A stretch of 12,553 nucleotides of DNA from Verrucomicrobiota bacterium. GTDB taxonomy: Bacteria; Verrucomicrobiota; Verrucomicrobiia; Verrucomicrobiales; Akkermansiaceae. Below are positions 7,165 to 12,553 of the stretch, one piece after another (position 1 is the first letter of the stretch; every line of letters begins with the position of its first letter). The notes under the pieces are model-generated. The model did no database searches. It saw only the letters and a program-made list of their open reading frames with translations, and was not told the DNA's origin. Made by a program: the position numbers and the translations under genes. The stretch is taken from positions 1 to 12,553 of the forward strand of contig WBXE01000051.1 in NCBI GenBank assembly GCA_008932955.1. Direction: 5' to 3'.

Positions 7165-7761
7165 ATGAAATGTCCCCGATGCGTGCAAAAGATCCACCGT
7201 GCGGCAAGTGCCTGCCCGCAATGTGGCTTCACGCTTGCAGATGCTGACGGGCAATTTGGCGGGCGGGAATTGCGCCTGCGCTGCCTGGCGGATACGGCGG
7301 GATTACTCCGGCACGAGGAACGTGAGCGGGTGGAGGCGGCGATGCGGCGATTCAGGCAGCGCTTCCCCCAGTTGTTCGTGACGATCTACACCGGCGCCCT
7401 CGGGGAGGCGGCCCACCTTCGGCGCTTCGGCTTGTGGCTACTCAACCGGGCCAACTTCGTGGATATGCCACCTGGCAGCAGCAACGCGGCGGGCATTTTG
7501 CTAACCATCGATCCGGTAATCAAGACCGCCGGCATGAGCGTGGGCTACCTGCTCGAGCCGTTTCTGGAAGAGACCGATACCTTTGAATGCCTGGCACGCG
7601 CCCATTCCTACTTCCTGGAAGGCCGCTATGCCGACGGCATGATCAAGGCATTCGATCAATTGACTTGGCTGCTGCGCAAACGCAGCCAGCAAGCCAAGCG
7701 CCATCCGCGGCGCTTTACCGGCCACCTGCCACCACCGGCCCCACAGGAGGTGGCGCGATGA
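7165..7761 (+). CDS. Zinc-ribbon TPM-domain protein
   Basis: This 198-residue protein begins with a zinc ribbon (C3, C6, C17, C20 in CPRC and CPQC) and continues with a TPM (TLP18.3/Psb32/MOLO-1) domain of about 150 residues. The TPM match rests on ADTAGLL near residue 42, an alternating strand-helix core, AAGILLTID, VGYLLEPFL and the closing YFLEGRYADGM block. TPM domains bind metal and in plastids act as acid phosphatases in photosystem II repair; bacterial roles are poorly known. No signal peptide or membrane segment is seen, so it should be cytoplasmic. An alternative start at 7159 would add two residues. The stop overlaps the next gene by four bases, pointing to coupled translation with the membrane-bound TPM-related protein. 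It is the first gene of the likely four-gene cluster. The domain call is by eye. Confidence 0.75.
   Translation: MKCPRCVQKIHRAASACPQCGFTLADADGQFGGRELRLRCLADTAGLLRHEERERVEAAMRRFRQRFPQLFVTIYTGALGEAAHLRRFGLWLLNRANFVDMPPGSSNAAGILLTIDPVIKTAGMSVGYLLEPFLEETDTFECLARAHSYFLEGRYADGMIKAFDQLTWLLRKRSQQAKRHPRRFTGHLPPPAPQEVAR
7745..7750 (+). promoter_or_regulatory. Strong Shine-Dalgarno site before the membrane TPM gene
   Basis: AGGAGG lies seven bases before the ATG at 7758. Most genes in this window lack such a site. It fixes the start at 7758, 171 bases inside a longer open frame, and agrees with the signal peptide that follows. Confidence 0.75.
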
Positions 7762-8783
7762 AACCATGGCTGTGGCTAACACTGGCGGCAGGCCTCGCCG
7801 GCCCGCTCCTCCCGGCACGCGATACGACCCCGCTGCCAACCTTGAGTGAGGCGCAACGTAAGACGATGGCAACATCCGAGTGGCTGGCAGGAGACCAGAT
7901 CTTGGGCGGCAGCACGGATGCCGAGCCGCCGCCGGACCTTGGCGAGGCACCACCGACGGCTGACCTCGCCACGGGCAAAACCGCGACGCTGCCGGTTGCC
8001 GAAAAATATCTAGCGGCATACTTTGACACGCGTCCTGAGACATTTTTGATTGACCCGCAGGGCTTGCTCGACGAGTCGAGCGGCCACGACCTACTTGGTT
8101 TGCTCAAGGCGCATTCGAGCGACTCGCCGATTGATCTATTCATTTATGTATTCGCCAAGGATCAGGAAATTCCGGGTGAGGTGCGCGGCGAGGAATTGAG
8201 CGAACGCTGCTTCGCCACGGGTCGCCCAGCCCTCTTGGTGTACTATTTCCTGGGCGCCCCGCAACAGGCGGCGCTCTACGCCAGCCCGTCATTGCCGGAG
8301 ACCATCCCCGCCACCGAGCCACCCCAAGCGCTGCAAAGCGCCATCTCACAAGCCAGCCAAGCCGCCAACCCGGCGGAGCAATTGCACAGCTTCATCGAGC
8401 AATTGACGAAGCGGATCTATCGGATGGAACAAATGCTCCACAGCATCGCCGAGGATGCCGAGGGCTCTAAACGCTCCCTTGCACTGGCCGCCAAACTGGC
8501 CAAAAAATCCTCCTCGCTCAGCGCGCGCTTGGCCCGCTTGCAGCCGCTGGCGCAGAAACTGGCCATTCCCGGCCTCTTGCTCATCAGCGGGCTCGCCGTC
8601 ATCCTGGGTATTGCCGGCTGGCGGCGGCGGCAGGCCACCTATCGATTTCCCGAGCTCACCGTCGAACCGCGCCTCGGCGGCGAGCACGCGGCGGGAGTAG
8701 GGGCAGTGATCGCCTTTGCCAGCGTCAACTTGCCACCGGCATCCCAGCGCCAACAGGTGGCGGATGATTCGCGCCGGACCTGA
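7758..8783 (+). CDS. Membrane-anchored TPM-related protein
   Basis: This 341-residue protein starts with a probable signal peptide (hydrophobic residues about 4-20). A proline-rich linker leads into a domain at about 95-180 that resembles the first half of a TPM domain (FLIDPQGLLDESS, then DLFIYVFAKDQEIP and ALLVYYFLGAPQQ). A helical, probably coiled region (about 220-267) precedes a single membrane segment (268-288) followed by GWRRRQ, so the C-terminal tail of about 50 residues should be cytoplasmic and the TPM-like domain periplasmic. The gene overlaps the zinc-ribbon TPM gene by four bases and precedes the HtrA-like genes by 73 bases. Function is unknown; the partners suggest an envelope protein-maintenance role. 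The TPM assignment is weaker than for the preceding gene because the second half of the domain is not clear. Confidence 0.68.
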   Translation: MKPWLWLTLAAGLAGPLLPARDTTPLPTLSEAQRKTMATSEWLAGDQILGGSTDAEPPPDLGEAPPTADLATGKTATLPVAEKYLAAYFDTRPETFLIDPQGLLDESSGHDLLGLLKAHSSDSPIDLFIYVFAKDQEIPGEVRGEELSERCFATGRPALLVYYFLGAPQQAALYASPSLPETIPATEPPQALQSAISQASQAANPAEQLHSFIEQLTKRIYRMEQMLHSIAEDAEGSKRSLALAAKLAKKSSSLSARLARLQPLAQKLAIPGLLLISGLAVILGIAGWRRRQATYRFPELTVEPRLGGEHAAGVGAVIAFASVNLPPASQRQQVADDSRRT

Positions 8784-8856
8784 GCCGCCGCAGAAACCCG
8801 GCTTGCGGGATTGCTTCAAAGACGCGACGCGCCTAAGCTGCCGCTCTTGCCACGCG

Positions 8857-9837
8857 ATGAAACCCCTGCTCACCTGCTTGCTCACCGCCCTAATGCCATG
8901 GGCCGCCTCCGCCGACCCGGCCAGGCCTTACGTCAATGACAAGAAAGCGCCCGAAAATCGCCAGGATCTCGACGCCATCCAGCACGCCCTCACCCAGGCG
9001 CTGCCCGCCGCCCGCAACGCCACCGTGTGCATCGAACTGGGCGAAGGCAGCGGCAGCGGGGTCATCGTTTCCGAGGATGGCCTGATCCTCACCGCCGCCC
9101 ACGTCGCCAGCGGTGTCAACAAGGACCTCACCGTGCTGCTCGAAGACGGCCGCAAACTCAAGGCCGTGTCCCTCGGCGTCGTCGCCGATACCGATGCGGC
9201 GATGGTGCGCATCACCGATAAGGAGAAATTCCCGTTCGTGGAACTTGAGCGCAAGGAGTCGACGCGATTGGGCGACTGGGTGTTCGCGCTCGGGCATGCC
9301 GGCGGCTTCGATAAAGAGCGCGGCTCGGTCGTGCGCCTCGGCCGCTTGGTCCGCATCACCGACAACACGATCCAATCCGATTGCACCCTCATCGGCGGCG
9401 ATTCCGGCGGCCCCTTGTTCAATTTGCAAGGCCAGTTGATCGGCATCCACTCGCGCGTCGGCGTTTGGATGGGCATCGATATGCACGTGCCTATCCAAGT
9501 TTTTGTGAAAAATTGGGACGGCCTGCTCAAGGCCGAGTTCATCGGCGAGGGACCGTTTGTCAAGAAACCTGAAAAGGGCAAGGGTTTCCTCGGATTGGCC
9601 ACCGAAGCCTGCAGCGAGGGCGGGCTGACGGTCACCAAGGTGGGCAAGGACACTCCGGCGGCCAAGGCGGATTTCAAAGAAGACGACGTGTTGCTCAAGC
9701 TCAACGGCGACGAACTCAAAACCCGCGAGCAATTTCAAGGCCTGATCAAGGAAATGGCGGAAGGCGACGCCCTGGAATTCGAGGCCCTGCGCGCCGGCAA
9801 ACCCCTCACCATCAAACTCAAACTTGGTGCACGCTAA
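8857..9837 (+). CDS. HtrA/Deg-like serine protease with one PDZ domain
   Basis: This 326-residue protein is a secreted trypsin-like (S1C, HtrA/Deg type) endopeptidase. A signal peptide covers about residues 1-19 and ends ASA. The protease domain carries H82 in LTAAHV, D113 in DTDAAMV and S183 in GGDSGGPLF, an intact catalytic triad. A PDZ domain follows at about 243-323 (GFLGLA to IKLKLG) in the usual HtrA order. HtrA proteins degrade or refold damaged proteins in the periplasm. An upstream in-frame extension to 8716 exists, but the signal peptide places the start at 8857. The gap to the preceding gene is 73 bases, so co-transcription is likely. The stop lies inside the start of the next gene, an inactive relative, which suggests the two are made together. 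Confidence 0.92.
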   Translation: MKPLLTCLLTALMPWAASADPARPYVNDKKAPENRQDLDAIQHALTQALPAARNATVCIELGEGSGSGVIVSEDGLILTAAHVASGVNKDLTVLLEDGRKLKAVSLGVVADTDAAMVRITDKEKFPFVELERKESTRLGDWVFALGHAGGFDKERGSVVRLGRLVRITDNTIQSDCTLIGGDSGGPLFNLQGQLIGIHSRVGVWMGIDMHVPIQVFVKNWDGLLKAEFIGEGPFVKKPEKGKGFLGLATEACSEGGLTVTKVGKDTPAAKADFKEDDVLLKLNGDELKTREQFQGLIKEMAEGDALEFEALRAGKPLTIKLKLGAR

Positions 9838-10819
9838 ATCCATCCTCACCGCCATCGTCGTCATCCTCGCCACCCGCGCAGCGGCCGACCAAAGCCTCGA
9901 AACGACCTTCCGCAGCACCGGCCCAACCGTGTTGGCGGCCTTCGATGCCCAACGCCAGGTCATCCAAAAATGCAGCGCCATCATCTACGACGGCCGCAGC
10001 GAGGCGATCTGCGGCGTGGTTATCTCCCCCGATGGCTTCATCCTAACCAAAGCGAGCGAACTCAAGACCATCAAAAAACTCGCGGTCACCGTCGATGAGA
10101 AAAAATACTCCGACGTCAAGATCCTCGCCACCGATGACCAGTGGGACGTGGCCCTAATCAAAATCGATGCCAGCGACCTGACCCCGGTGGTCTACGCTCC
10201 TACCAGCGCGGTGCCCCAAGGCACCTGGGTGGTGGCCAACGGCACCACCACCCGCACCCATCGCCGCGTCCTGGCCGGCATCATCAGTGCCAAGATTCGC
10301 GAAATCCCCACCGCCGGCGGCGGCGCCCTCGGCGTCAAACTCAAGCCTGATGCCCAGGAGCTCGTAATCGACGACGTCCAAGACAAGAGCGGCGCCAAGG
10401 ACGCCGACCTCCAAAAAGGCGACGTGATTCTGGCCATCGACGGCAAACCTGTCGTCAAACTTGAGGATCTCGCCGCCGTCCTCAAAGACCGCAAGGCGGG
10501 CACCACCGCCAAGCTCACCTACCGCCGCGGCCAGGAGGAAAAATCCGCCGACGTGCGGCTCATGGCTCGCAGCGAAATGAGCGAGGAAACGAACCGCAAC
10601 GACGCTATGAGCGGCTCGTTCTCCGAACGCCGCAGCGGCTTCCCGCGCATCCTCCAACACGACATCCTCGGCGCCAAATCCATCACCGGCGGCCCTTTGC
10701 TAGATCTGAATGGCCGCTGTCTCGGCATGAACATCGCCCGCGCCACCCGCGCCGAGAGTTTCGCCATTCCCGTCGAAGACCTCAAGGCCCTCGCCGCACG
10801 CTTGCTCAAAACCCCGTGA
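9827..10819 (+). CDS. HtrA-like pseudoprotease with PDZ domain inserted in the protease fold
   Basis: This secreted 330-residue protein (signal peptide to about residue 20, ending RAAA) resembles HtrA but lacks two catalytic residues. The His site reads LTKASE, with S77 in place of His; D107 in WDVALIKI is kept; the Ser site reads SITGGPL, with T287 in place of Ser. A PDZ domain (about 166-246, with KGDVILAIDGKPV) lies between the first barrel plus GIISAKIR and the block ILQHDILGAKSITGGPLLDL and FAIPV, which is normally before the PDZ domain. So the PDZ domain seems nested in the second beta barrel. It is probably not a protease and may be a regulatory or substrate-binding partner of the preceding enzyme. 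Start is uncertain: GTG at 9827 or TTG at 9824, overlapping the upstream gene by 11 or 14 bases; there is no nearby ATG or ribosome binding site. Confidence 0.85.
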   Translation: MHAKSILTAIVVILATRAAADQSLETTFRSTGPTVLAAFDAQRQVIQKCSAIIYDGRSEAICGVVISPDGFILTKASELKTIKKLAVTVDEKKYSDVKILATDDQWDVALIKIDASDLTPVVYAPTSAVPQGTWVVANGTTTRTHRRVLAGIISAKIREIPTAGGGALGVKLKPDAQELVIDDVQDKSGAKDADLQKGDVILAIDGKPVVKLEDLAAVLKDRKAGTTAKLTYRRGQEEKSADVRLMARSEMSEETNRNDAMSGSFSERRSGFPRILQHDILGAKSITGGPLLDLNGRCLGMNIARATRAESFAIPVEDLKALAARLLKTP

Positions 10820-10841
10820 GGGCTACGCCGAATGGCTTCAT

Positions 10842-10870
10842 GGAGCCCCGGCTTGAGCCGGCCGCCCATG
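10842..10870 (+). repeat. REP-like palindromic element after the pseudoprotease gene
   Basis: This 29-base copy begins 22 bases past the stop codon. It carries the core CCGGC-TTGA-GCCGG and ends GCCCATG. It differs slightly from the 30-base form found beyond apaG and thiD (one base fewer at each side of the core region, compensated within the ends). With the inverse copy at 10915-10951 it forms a REPIN-like pair around a 44-base spacer. Confidence 0.75.
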
Positions 10871-10892
10871 GAACGGGCAAGTGCAAGACGCT

Positions 10893-10912
10893 CAGAGGCG
10901 GCCCTGGCTCTG
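10893..10912. repeat. Small inner stem between the paired REP-like copies
   Basis: CAGAG at 10893-10897 pairs with CTCTG at 10908-10912. It sits in the spacer of the REPIN-like pair and would form the tip of a larger cruciform or RNA hairpin. Confidence 0.3.
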
Positions 10913-10914
10913 CG

Positions 10915-10951
10915 CATGGGCTGGCCGGCTCAAGCCGGCGCTCCGGAAGAG
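10915..10951 (-). repeat. REP-like palindromic element after apaG (inverse copy)
   Basis: These 37 bases are the exact reverse complement of 12267-12303. The core GCCGGC-TCAA-GCCGGC folds into a six-base-pair stem with a tetraloop. The element lies 25 bases past the apaG stop codon and is read in the same sense as apaG. Confidence 0.8.
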
Positions 10952-10976
10952 GTGTGCCATGGCACACGCCACTTGG

Positions 10977-11363
10977 CTAAGCCCCTTGCGGGACGTCGAG
11001 CCGGAATTCGGGGATGCGGGCGAAGATCCACTCACCGGTGGCGGTTTCGCCGAAGAACGAGCCGCTAACGCGTGCCGAGCGGGCGACCACGTGGTAGCTG
11101 TTGTAGGAAAAATGCTCGCCGGGGTTGATGGCGGGCGTTTGACCGACCACTCCCGCGCCTTCCACCACGCTGACTTCGCCGCCGTCCTCATGCACCACCC
11201 ACTTGCGACCGCGAATGGTCACCGCAACGGGCGAATCATTGTGAATCGAAATAAAATAGACGAACGGGTGCGGCTTTTGCGCGCTCGCCTCCAGCCCCGG
11301 CATGTAGATCACATCGTCCACGCTGACGTGAAGGTCTTCAAATTCGCGGAGGGGTCCTGCCAT
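10977..11363 (-). CDS. apaG: ApaG-family protein
   Basis: This 128-residue protein is ApaG-like, a single fibronectin-type beta sandwich. Characteristic blocks are FVYFISIHNDS (about 34-44), the middle strand VTIRGRKWVVHEDGGE with the family's R-x-W-x-x-x-x-x-G pattern, VVEGAGVVGQTPAINPGEHFSYNS, GSFFGE and FARIPEFRLDVP. ApaG proteins have been linked to cobalt resistance and magnesium efflux in enterobacteria, and the same domain occurs in eukaryotic FBXO3 and POLDIP2; the biochemical role is unsettled. The open frame continues upstream, but the ATG at 11361-11363 gives the normal family length and avoids entering the thiD coding region. It is divergent from thiD across 84 bases. Confidence 0.9.
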   Translation of the reverse strand: MAGPLREFEDLHVSVDDVIYMPGLEASAQKPHPFVYFISIHNDSPVAVTIRGRKWVVHEDGGEVSVVEGAGVVGQTPAINPGEHFSYNSYHVVARSARVSGSFFGETATGEWIFARIPEFRLDVPQGA

Positions 11364-11447
11364 GCCGGAGATGGTTCCGTTTGGCACGGCTGCTGCCAAG
11401 CACGAAAATTCGCTGGAGTCAGCCTCGCATCGCGCTATGAATACGCC
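11364..11447. promoter_or_regulatory. Divergent apaG-thiD intergenic region with a dyad
   Basis: The 84 bases between apaG and thiD must carry the promoters of both unless they lie in the opposing gene. TTGGCA at 11381-11386 and TGCCAA at 11394-11399 form a 19-base dyad with a seven-base centre, a plausible operator or small hairpin. I see no TPP riboswitch features (no CUGAGA-type motif or matching stems) before thiD and no clear sigma-70 promoter. Confidence 0.35.
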
Positions 11448-12257
11448 ATGACCAGCGCGCCGCCAGTGGCAATGACGATAGCAGGCTCGGATTGCTCGGC
11501 AGGCGCGGGCATCCAGGCCGACTTGAAAACATTCCAGCACTTTGCCGTGCACGGCCTCACCGCGCTCACCTGTGTCGTGGCGGAATCCGCCAACGTTGTG
11601 CTGACCGTGCATACCGTGCCGGTGGCGCTGCTGCGCGAGCAGCTGTCTCTGATGTTAGATTCGTTCCCGGTGACGGCGGTCAAAACCGGCATGTTGGTAT
11701 CCGCCGCCCATGTGCGGGCGGTGGCGGAATTATTGGCGGCGCGGCCGCAGCTGGCGCTGGTGGTGGACCCGGTGATGATCGCCTCCACCGGCACCCCCTT
11801 GCTCGAACCCCACGCCTTGCGCGCTTATCGCGAGCACCTTCTGCCGTTGGCAACGCTCATCACCCCCAACGTGCCGGAAGCCGAGGCATTGCTCGGCCGC
11901 GCCATCCCCAACAAACAAGCCCTGATCGCCGCTGCCCACCGCTTGGCGAAAATGTTCCAAACCCACATTTTATTGAAAGGCGGCCACCTCGCTGGCCCGG
12001 ACTGCCTCGATGTGTTGGTGGCGGACGGCCTGATGCATGAATTTTGTGCCCCGCGGCTGGCGGTGGCCGGCTCGCACGGCACCGGCTGCACACTCTCGGC
12101 GGCCATCACCGCAGGGTTGGCGATGGGCGCCACCCTGCCAGCCGCCGTGGCCGCCGCCAAAGCCTATCTCAACGACAGCCTGGAGCATTCCTACGTATTC
12201 AGCTCCCCCAGCGGCGGCACCCTGGCCGCCCTCAACCAAGGCACGGTTCTTGGATAG
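11448..12257 (+). CDS. thiD: Hydroxymethylpyrimidine/phosphomethylpyrimidine kinase
   Basis: This 269-residue ribokinase-fold enzyme phosphorylates hydroxymethylpyrimidine and its monophosphate to give HMP-diphosphate for thiamine synthesis in the cytoplasm. Motifs in order: TIAGSDCSAGAGIQADLKTF at the N-terminus (usually GSDSSGGAG; here Ser is replaced by Cys and one Gly by Ala), VKTGML, the DPVMIASTG block, LITPNVPEAEALLG, ILLKGGH, and SHGTGCTLSAAI, which contains the anion hole and the catalytic cysteine of HMP-P kinases. Length is normal and there is no fused ThiE or TenA domain. The open frame extends far upstream, but family similarity starts at the ATG at 11448. No other thiamine gene is in the window, and no TPP riboswitch is visible, so control is unclear. 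An REP-like repeat follows ten bases after the stop. Confidence 0.95.
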   Translation: MTSAPPVAMTIAGSDCSAGAGIQADLKTFQHFAVHGLTALTCVVAESANVVLTVHTVPVALLREQLSLMLDSFPVTAVKTGMLVSAAHVRAVAELLAARPQLALVVDPVMIASTGTPLLEPHALRAYREHLLPLATLITPNVPEAEALLGRAIPNKQALIAAAHRLAKMFQTHILLKGGHLAGPDCLDVLVADGLMHEFCAPRLAVAGSHGTGCTLSAAITAGLAMGATLPAAVAAAKAYLNDSLEHSYVFSSPSGGTLAALNQGTVLG

Positions 12258-12266
12258 ATCAGTTAG

Positions 12267-12303
12267 CTCTTCCGGAGCGCCGGCTTGAGCCGGCCAGCCC
12301 ATG
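12267..12303 (+). repeat. REP-like palindromic element after thiD
   Basis: The 37 bases are identical to the reverse complement of 10915-10951. The core GCCGGC-TTGA-GCCGGC can fold as a stem with a TTGA tetraloop. Together the two copies form a perfect inverted repeat that brackets the apaG-thiD pair. Most of it also forms the head of the tandem unit at 12274-12429. Confidence 0.8.
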
Positions 12304-12429
12304 ATAAGCGCATGCCTGAGAGAAGACAGTTTATCTGTCCCTCTGTCGCGATGGAGCGCCGGCTTGAGCCGGCCTGCCCATGATAAGCGCATGCCTGAGA
12401 GAAGACAGTTTATCTGTCCCTCTGTCGCG
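12274..12429 (+). repeat. Tandem direct repeat, two 77-base units at 79-base period
   Basis: Unit one (12274-12350) and unit two (12353-12429) differ at a single base (A at 12296, T at 12375). Each unit has a 30-base REP-like head and a 47-base tail containing a second small hairpin (GACAG and CTGTC around TTTAT, 12325-12339 in unit one). The near-identity indicates a recent duplication. Confidence 0.9.
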
Positions 12430-12553
12430 TGTCGAACGCTGTTGGCTAACATCTTAGAGATATTTCAGCATGAGTGGGCGCAACAGCGCCAGAGCCTCCC
12501 TGTAACAGGTCGCCCGCAGGAGCATGGAGCGTAGCCAGCGAATAAACTGCAGG
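12430..12553. other. Terminal non-coding segment
   Basis: No gene is recognisable in the last 124 bases. Two small palindromes are present: GGCGC-AACA-GCGCC at 12477-12490 and CCTGTAACAGG at 12499-12509. They could belong to a downstream gene's control region or to another repeat, but the window ends too soon to tell. Confidence 0.4.

Noticed and set aside
6972..7232. A small minus-strand gene of 86 codons ending in the hairpin
   Set aside because: The peptide has no recognisable motif, it starts inside the zinc-ribbon TPM gene, and its end is encoded by the hairpin arm. A small RNA is a better guess than a protein.
8890..9984. A 364-codon minus-strand open frame opposite the HtrA-like gene
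   Set aside because: It is longer than the true gene but has low-complexity, motif-free content, while the plus strand encodes a signal peptide, a full catalytic triad and a PDZ domain.
10154..10660. A 168-codon minus-strand open frame opposite the pseudoprotease gene
   Set aside because: It is antisense to a recognisable HtrA/PDZ protein and its sequence is Ala/Gly/Asp-rich without motifs.
10881..11447. An N-terminal extension of thiD by 189 codons
   Set aside because: It would run through the REP-like repeat and antisense through all of apaG; ThiD similarity begins at the ATG at 11448.
11364..11447. TPP riboswitch in front of thiD
   Set aside because: The gap is only 84 bases and shows none of the conserved TPP-binding segments or stems.
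11364..11612. An N-terminal extension of apaG by 83 codons
   Set aside because: It runs antisense into the thiD coding region and adds no ApaG-like sequence; the ATG at 11361-11363 gives the usual family length.
10915..12303. A composite transposon carrying apaG and thiD
   Set aside because: The flanking inverted repeats belong to a palindromic element also found after a neighbouring gene, no transposase is present, and I see no target-site duplication.
12274..12429. CRISPR-like repeat
   Set aside because: There are only two near-identical adjacent 77-base units, with no unique spacers and no cas genes nearby.
11970..12452. A minus-strand open frame of 160 codons through the tandem repeats
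   Set aside because: Its repeated peptide is only the translation of the palindromic repeat, and the rest is antisense to thiD.

Overview
This is a G+C-rich bacterial chromosomal window with ten protein genes, all apparently intact, and several dispersed-repeat-like elements between them. No rRNA, tRNA, insertion sequence, phage gene or CRISPR array is visible. The mix of genes (an SGLT-type sodium/sugar symporter, an Agl23-like membrane glycosyltransferase, TPM-domain proteins with HtrA-like proteases) and the rarity of Shine-Dalgarno sequences fit a member of the PVC group, most likely Verrucomicrobiota. That placement is inference from gene content; no marker gene is present.

Layout. Positions 1-218 are non-coding and hold a nested GA/CT-rich inverted repeat downstream of lpdA. 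On the minus strand from 4111 down to 219 run an Agl23-like GT-C membrane glycosyltransferase, an ApbE-type flavin transferase (4-base ATGA overlap with the glycosyltransferase) and dihydrolipoyl dehydrogenase (144-base gap with a hairpin). A GT2 glycosyltransferase of the polyprenyl-phosphate sugar synthase type starts divergently at 4178, 66 bases from the Agl23-like gene. An SGLT-type symporter occupies 6843-5113 on the minus strand. A 321-base gap (6844-7164) contains a strong hairpin followed by eight T residues on the minus strand.

From 7165 to 10819 four plus-strand genes form one probable operon: a zinc-ribbon TPM protein, a membrane-anchored TPM-related protein (ATGA overlap and a strong AGGAGG site), an HtrA-like serine protease with an intact His-Asp-Ser triad, and an HtrA-like pseudoprotease that overlaps the protease gene and lacks the catalytic His and Ser. 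In the pseudoprotease the PDZ domain appears to be inserted inside the protease fold. This cluster is the most interesting part of the window and may be a cell-envelope protein quality-control system.

The right end holds divergent apaG (minus) and thiD (plus). REP-like palindromic elements with the core GCCGGC-TTGA-GCCGGC sit just beyond the 3' ends of the pseudoprotease, apaG and thiD, each oriented with the transcription of the gene it follows. One 37-base copy is perfectly repeated in inverse orientation on the two sides of the apaG-thiD pair, and the copy after thiD is duplicated in tandem with a 79-base period. The last ~120 bases show no gene.
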